Source of the DNA: Euperipatoides rowelli
Lineage: Eukaryota > Onychophora > Udeonychophora > Euonychophora > Peripatopsidae
Reading direction: 5' to 3' (one strand)
Assembly (NCBI GenBank): GCA_003024985.2
Contig: PXIH01S0000294.1
Length of the DNA stretch: 13,181 bases
Both the position numbers and the translations under genes were made by a program. Of this stretch, positions 9,436-13,181 are shown piece after piece. The notes beneath the pieces are model-generated. The model saw only the letters and a program-made list of their open reading frames with translations. It ran no database searches and was not told the origin of the DNA. The first letter of the stretch is position 1. Every line of letters begins with the position of its first letter.

Positions 9436-9616
9436 TGATTTGGTCTCTTGAAACCACAGAAAACATTGAGCCTTTTCTTGAATTGAAGCCATTTTGGATT
9501 TTGGAGACTACAGCGCCACCTGCAGATCTTATTAAGAAATAAAAAAACTGAACAGTGATTTGGTCTCTCGAACCCACAGGACACATTGAACCTTTTTTTG
9601 AAATAGAAGCCATTTT
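9436..9616. repeat. Direct repeat, two roughly 60-bp copies 120 bp apart
   Basis: Copy 1 (9436-9495) and copy 2 (9556-9616) both begin TGATTTGGTCTCT and end GAAGCCATTTT, with about seven differences in sixty bases by eye. The spacer carries GGAGACTACAGCGCCACCTG. This looks like a tandem duplication with about a 120-bp unit, or subterminal repeats of a decayed element. Confidence 0.75.
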
Positions 9617-10020
9617 TGTAATCCAACGCTCATCTATCAAAAACAATAAAAACTTTACAAACTGCTTGCTGTACCTAGAGGTTTTTTAATAATTTTTTTC
9701 ATAATTTATGAACACCTGATATATTTTAAAAACATTTTCAGAAACAAGTATTCAACACCATTTCATTTCACTAGGCTAATAATCTATAAAGTATAAGTTT
9801 TGAAAGACTAAGTTGAACACATACTGTATGTCTAACATTGTGCCACAAAACCTAATCAATGGTGCCTAACATAAGACAAAATCATGATACGACACTAAAA
9901 TACATTTTTTTTATTCCAGGGGCAGGACATTGGCCAGTGGGAAAGCTAAAGTAGCGACCTCAGAAAATACAGATTTTTATTTTTAAAAGTTAGGGACAGT
10001 ACTATGAATTTTTTTTTTTT

Positions 10021-10110
10021 TTGGGGACATAATGAAGTCCAAGGGATGCCTACTGGTTTGGGGTCCAGGAGCAAAGCCCCTTGTGAGTGGGTCGGGTGAC
10101 AATATCTCCC
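10021..10110. repeat. GC-richer interspersed-repeat-like block
   Basis: The phrase TTTGGGGTCCAGGAGCAAAG followed by CCCCTT, with GTGAGTGGGTCGGG after it, stands out from the AT-rich intron. It contains a small hairpin (GGGG..GCAAAGCCCC). Phrases of this kind recur in dispersed repeats of several marine invertebrate genomes as I remember them, but I cannot name a family. Confidence 0.35.
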
Positions 10111-10933
10111 AAAAGCTTTGAAATTTTTTTAAAATATGCATGTCCTATATTGTTATTAATTACCATATAAAATAAATTATTTACAAAATAAATTAAATTT
10201 GAGCAAATAAAAATGATGGGTTGGAGTTAATTTCTAGTATAGGGCTACCATGGATAAATAAAATATTCTAAAAATTTATAAGCTGCAAAATCTTATGAAA
10301 TTTTTATTTTATTTTTTCTTAAAAGGAAACACAAATGGGGATTAATACTCTTTGTAGTTAAGAATAAATTAGATAGGCTACTCTAAAAATGTGAATGATT
10401 TATTTAAATATTTTATTGGGCATTTATTTAAAGATTAAATACAAAATAAATATGGATGGTAACGGCAAGTTATCTCGTTGTGTACGTTAAACTGCTCGCT
10501 CTCATTATTTGAACAATGTATGGACAAGTGAAATCATATTATTGTTCTAACTTCTGTTAGGCCATCAATCTTCACTGTCATTTTAAAAAATTTAACATAA
10601 TAAAGTAGATGATTAATAGATTAGGTTTGCATCAGATATACTGTAGTACAAAAAAATTCCCGCTCTCAACCACAACTATTTTTCCTTCGGCCTGAGCCTC
10701 TCTATTTTTCATTACATTTACTTAGCCTTACGATCTAGTAGGAAATGTTCCTCCACCCTACCATCCCAGTCTGTACCTGTTTATTCCTAATTCAATTAAA
10801 CAAGACAAAAATAATTATTATTCACTATACAAGCATAAATATATGTATTTTTCATTATTTATTTAATCCAATCTTAAGGTAAATAATCTAAATTATTAAA
10901 TTAGCCTAGATCTAGTCAGTATTCTGTACTCAC

Positions 10934-11138
10934 TCTGTTGAGGTAATTTACAGCCACCTGGTGCCAATTGCCATCACTAACACCACCTTCTATAAAAGGA
11001 GCTATCCGAGTAATATTGGTACCCAAGGAGAAAGAAAACTGCACTTGGCCATCAACAATTTCCAATGCTATAAAATCATGTTTTTCATTGAAGCGTCCAT
11101 TATACAAAAGAAGAGCATTTCTATCACGGGTCACAAAG
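10934..11138 (-). CDS. stan: Flamingo/CELSR exon b: core of laminin G-1
   Basis: This 205-nt exon supplies one base completing the split codon AG|C (Ser) and then 68 codons, ending in phase 0 at AGA|GTGAGT, a perfect donor. It encodes the LamG-1 core: FVTRDRNALLLYNGRFNEKH, followed by DFIALEIVDGQVQFSFSLG and the GVSDGNWHQVAVNYLNR strand. The D-G-x-W-H motif is the usual LamG signature, and NGRFNEKHDFIALEIVD is nearly invariant in CELSR proteins. One sequon (NIT) is present. LamG domains here are extracellular jelly-roll modules between EGFs. Joining to exon c gives YLNR-SAIVSVDNCD, clearly shorter than the vertebrate loop, which carries a roughly 20-residue insertion. Confidence 0.95.
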
Positions 11139-11293
11139 CTAGAATGAATAAAAATGAACATGGAATAAGCAAGCTCTCATATCATTTGAAAAATATAAAC
11201 ATAAAAATATTAAAATGAATAAACATATATTGTAAATACATTATTAGAAAATTTGCCACAGTGAAATATAAAAATGGACAATTTAATTATTTC

Positions 11294-11365
11294 CCCTCCA
11301 CCAGAATCTAAACCTGGGACCTTAGTTTTATTGGGACAATGCTCTAACCACTGAGCTACATAGGA
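11294..11365 (-). repeat. tRNA-like sequence (degenerate, 72 nt) in the left arm
   Basis: Read on the minus strand it folds as a cloverleaf by eye. The acceptor pairs TCCTATG with TGGAGGG (six of seven counting G-T). The D arm is GCTC-AGTGGTTA-GAGC, and the T arm is CCAGG-TTTAGAT-TCTGG with a seven-base loop. The A box TAGCTCAGTGG is intact and the B box is altered. The anticodon stem is poor and position 33 is C instead of T, with AAT at the anticodon position. It is therefore a pseudo-tRNA or SINE head, not a working tRNA gene. Confidence 0.6.
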
Positions 11366-11554
11366 TACTTTGATTTAGTCTGTCAAAATCTAAAATTAAA
11401 ACTTATGAAGCTGTGATGCAATAATCATCATTTGGCATATCTTTATAACATTTTCAAATGACAACCTTGCCATTTGAAAATGTTATATAACCTTGATAAA
11501 TAAGGTTATAAACATACAAGTCAGATGTTAGATTTTGACAGACTAAATGGAAGT

Positions 11555-11614
11555 ATCTTCAAAACTCAGTGGTTAGAGCGTTGTCCCGGTAAGTCAAAGA
11601 TCCTGGTGGAGGGG
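11555..11614 (+). repeat. tRNA-like remnant in the right arm
   Basis: This is the mirror copy on the plus strand. It keeps CTCAGTGGTTAGAGCGTTGTC, CCGGTAAGTCAA and CTGGTGGAGGGG but lacks about twelve bases covering the 5' T-stem and T-loop, so it has no B box and cannot form the full cloverleaf. Confidence 0.6.
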
Positions 11615-11783
11615 AAATATTTTTTTCTATGAATCTTATATTGAACTAAATTGTCCATTTTTGTATTTCACAGACTGATGAATTTTCAGATGTCTATAAC
11701 TTACGAAAAATGGGAAACTTGGATCGGCATTTTACATATATACAGTAGCCTATGTAAATTTTAATTATATAAATGTTTCCTAC

Positions 11784-12009
11784 CTTAGAGAGATATAGAA
11801 GCGATGTCTTTGTTGAAGTGATGGGAAAGTCATAAAGGATCCACGAGAAAAGCTCCGGGCTGTTAGCTCGCAGAATTTATTGTAAAATTCGTTTTTGATG
11901 CAATTCTCACAAATAAAACCTCCTTTGATGAGCTTAGCACACTGTGATGTTCCATGGCACACATTTAGAGAACAGTCATCTTCGGAAATATTCACTTCAC
12001 AGTGACGTC
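11784..12009 (-). CDS. stan: Flamingo/CELSR exon a: EGF-like domain and start of laminin G-1
   Basis: This 226-nt exon begins after a pyrimidine-rich acceptor (TTTCCTTGTAG) and ends at AAG|GTAGGA. It enters in phase 1 and leaves in phase 2. It starts with the tail of a preceding EGF (GRHCEV), then a complete six-cysteine EGF-like module (DDC, NVC, SQC, FIC, ENC, KFC). It next enters LamG-1 with TARSFSRGSFMTF, matching the CELSR (T)TRSF..SF(V/M)TF start. Cysteines 4 and 5 are spaced C-x-x-C (C-E-N-C) instead of the usual C-x-C, a small oddity. One N-glycosylation sequon is visible (NIS). The preceding exon, with earlier EGFs and the cadherin repeats, is not in the window. Confidence 0.93.
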
Positions 12010-13181
12010 CTACAAGGAAATAAAACAGAATTACAGGACTTTTGAGGTTTATAAATGAACACACCATAAATACAACTTATGTTATCCTTTTCTGCTAGTT
12101 TCCTAAACTTAAAAAATATCTGGAATCTTTATAGGGAAAGCTAAGGGATGTTTAAAAAAAATGTCATCAATCAAAATACAGTATATACCTAACCTATGTG
12201 GTTCTGCTATCTCAGTATACTTGAATAAAGAGATGCTTACTTAAAATCATAAGTCTAAACTTAAATTCTCTCTAGAATTTATCAAGTAGATTATGACATT
12301 TCATTATTAAGAATCAATACTTTTTCTTAAAAGGAAGAAGTCGGAATCAAATCCAAGGAGAACAGCATTTCTAGTTTTTTGGGGGCTATCAAACTCAACT
12401 ACAAACTATTTGGTGCTTAAAAAAAAGATTAATGTACTAATAATACTCCCCTATAATGGAGGCAAGTGGATGGGGCAGGGGATTTTTTTTAAAATTGATT
12501 TTTCATTTTTTTTTTGTTTCTTACATTTTCTATAAAGATTAAACAAAAAATGGTTAATAAAAATGATTTTTTAAAAGAATGACGAGTAATTTTGTCTGAA
12601 CGTATGAAATATTTAAACTGTTCTCTAATAATCTCTTTACAATAATAATATACTGTATATGTGAGGGAGAAGGGGCTACTCCTTCCTGGCAAGAAATCCT
12701 TTTTTTTTTAAAAAAAAGAAAATATCAGCTTTTTAATGCTGAAAAATATATTGTTATTTTGAGGATGACTCTCTATAAACTATAAATATTTCCTGTTCAA
12801 GGAAAAATTACACATACAAAAATATATTTTTTTAATTTTGTGATATGAAAGTAATATTGTTTTATTAGTATGTTATTAATAAAGCTGAAATTATATAACA
12901 AACATAAAAAAATTTCAGCTTTACAATAATATTACATTTTGATTTAGTGTTACCTTATATCAATTTGTAAATAGTATGAAACAAATTTATGTTGATTTGG
13001 TGCAATCGTAGATGAAAAAAGTGCTTACATACATTGTGCAGAAATGTCTTTGTGGCCGGACAAATCCATTGTATAAATGTGTTAAAAATTATGGGATTTT
13101 GCTACACCTATGAGGAAAATGAGTGCCGCCTTTTTTGTGGAATGCAAATAATTTCATTTAAACTTAATTTCTGAAAATTAA
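12010..13181 (-). other. Intron upstream of exon a (partial)
   Basis: This is the 3' part of the intron before exon a, ending in TTTCCTTGTAG. It is AT-rich with long T/A runs (12482-12490, 12508-12517, 12701-12719) and an inverted repeat at 12851-12935. A candidate EGF exon near 13020-13130 was tested in three frames and failed because stops occur soon after the only acceptor. The previous coding exon is beyond the right edge. Confidence 0.75.
12851..12935. repeat. Short inverted repeat (hairpin, MITE-like size)
   Basis: AAAGCTGAAATT (12881-12892) pairs perfectly with AATTTCAGCTTT (12911-12922). Outside them GTAATATTGT (12851) matches ACAATAATATTAC (12923-12935) with an indel. A loosely similar small stem with CAGC/GCTG lies at about 12726-12745. 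It is possibly a tiny palindromic element. Confidence 0.6.

Larger units (their letters stand above)
7770..10933 (-). other. Intron between exons b and c (3.2 kb), repeat-bearing
   Basis: This is the longest intron here, phase 0, from GTGAGT to TTTCTTTTCAG. The outer parts are ordinary AT-rich DNA. Between roughly 8250 and 9650 base composition is more mixed and includes three GCGCC-containing phrases (8402, 9137, 9512) and a direct repeat (9436-9616). Around 10020-10110 a GC-richer block resembles interspersed-repeat sequence. The expected vertebrate-type loop insertion between exons b and c was looked for and not found. Confidence 0.8.
11261..11671. repeat. Large imperfect inverted repeat with two tRNA-like arms
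   Basis: Arms 11261-11393 and 11528-11671 are reverse complements apart from indels. The outer ends GTGAAATATAAAAATGGACA and its complement differ by one base. The inner ends share a perfect 21-bp match (11373-11393 with 11528-11548), and the middle shares CTCAGTGGTTAGAGC and CTGGTGGAGGGGAAAT. The 134-bp centre contains another stem, 17 bp perfect (11444-11460 with 11471-11487) with a 10-nt loop. It could be two opposed copies of a tRNA-derived SINE, or a foldback/MITE-like element that took up a tRNA sequence. No clear target-site duplication was seen. Confidence 0.85.
11139..11783 (-). other. Intron between exons a and b, mostly an inverted repeat
   Basis: This 645-bp phase-2 intron runs from GTAGGA to CATTCTAG. 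About two thirds of it is the inverted repeat 11261-11671. Transcribed in the pre-mRNA, the repeat should fold into a long imperfect stem bringing the two splice sites nearer to each other. Confidence 0.85.
983..12009 (-). other. stan: Partial gene: Flamingo/CELSR atypical cadherin, seven internal exons
   Basis: Joining 12009-11784, 11138-10934, 7769-7660, 6838-6519, 5079-4913, 1992-1846 and 1108-983 on the minus strand gives 1301 nt with no stop: a split first codon, then 433 codons. Every junction has AG acceptor and GT donor, and intron phases agree at each join (1 on entry; 2, 0, 2, 1, 0, 0 inside; 0 on exit). The domain order EGF, LamG, EGF, LamG with the phrases LLLYNGRFNEKHDFIALEIVD and FLDLTGP..LGGLPSLP is diagnostic of CELSR/Flamingo. 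The family consists of homophilic plasma-membrane adhesion GPCRs that form the core planar cell polarity complex with Frizzled and Van Gogh and act in axon and dendrite guidance. The symbol follows the fly gene; the vertebrate names are CELSR1-3. Both gene ends lie outside the window. Confidence 0.95.

Noticed and set aside
10961-11218. Plus-strand 85-codon frame
   Set aside because: It is antisense to exon b, with no independent support.
12489-12692. Minus-strand 67-codon frame
   Set aside because: It is Lys/Phe/Ile-rich from A/T runs, has no homology or splice context, and lies in the upstream intron.
13020-13130. Possible EGF exon upstream of exon a (CSKIP.. after CTCATAG)
   Set aside because: All three frames after the acceptor reach a stop within a few to about eight codons, and no proper cysteine pattern follows.
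1-13181. CRISPR array, bacterial operon, phage or viral genes
   Set aside because: No regularly spaced identical repeats, ribosome-binding sites or dense coding were found; the spliced animal gene and AT-rich introns explain the layout.

Overview
This is an AT-rich piece of an animal nuclear genome: interrupted coding sequence, GT-AG introns, poly(A)/poly(T) runs and degenerate repeats. The only gene I can support lies on the minus strand. It is the middle of the extracellular region of a Flamingo/Starry night (CELSR-type) seven-transmembrane atypical cadherin. Seven consecutive coding exons (about 1.3 kb in total) join in one open frame across 433 codons. They read EGF-like, laminin G-1, EGF-like, most of laminin G-2, the order known for CELSR/Flamingo. 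The cadherin repeats and first EGFs would lie beyond the right edge. The rest of LamG-2, the later EGF/laminin-EGF modules, hormone-receptor and GAIN domains, 7TM region and tail would lie beyond the left edge.

Layout in transcription order (right to left): 5' intron (12010-13181), exon a (11784-12009, EGF and start of LamG-1), intron with a large imperfect inverted repeat carrying two tRNA-like arms, exon b (10934-11138, LamG-1), a 3.2 kb intron full of degenerate repeat remnants, exon c (7660-7769), exon d (6519-6838, end of LamG-1 plus an EGF), exon e (4913-5079, LamG-2), a 2.9 kb intron with a divergent tandem array, a G-tract and hairpins, exon f (1846-1992), exon g (983-1108), and the leading part of the next intron (1-982).

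The organism is a bilaterian. As I recall the families, the wording of the LamG-1/EGF exons and the short loop between exons b and c look more like protostome Flamingo than vertebrate CELSR1-3. An arthropod or other invertebrate is therefore my best guess, unproven without alignment. I found no bacterial-type operon, CRISPR array, virus, or clearly new protein system. The most interesting signals are intronic: the inverted tRNA-like pair, the tandem array in the 2.9 kb intron, an excess of the palindromic motif TACNGTA, and a weak donor followed by a CU-rich tract after exon e.
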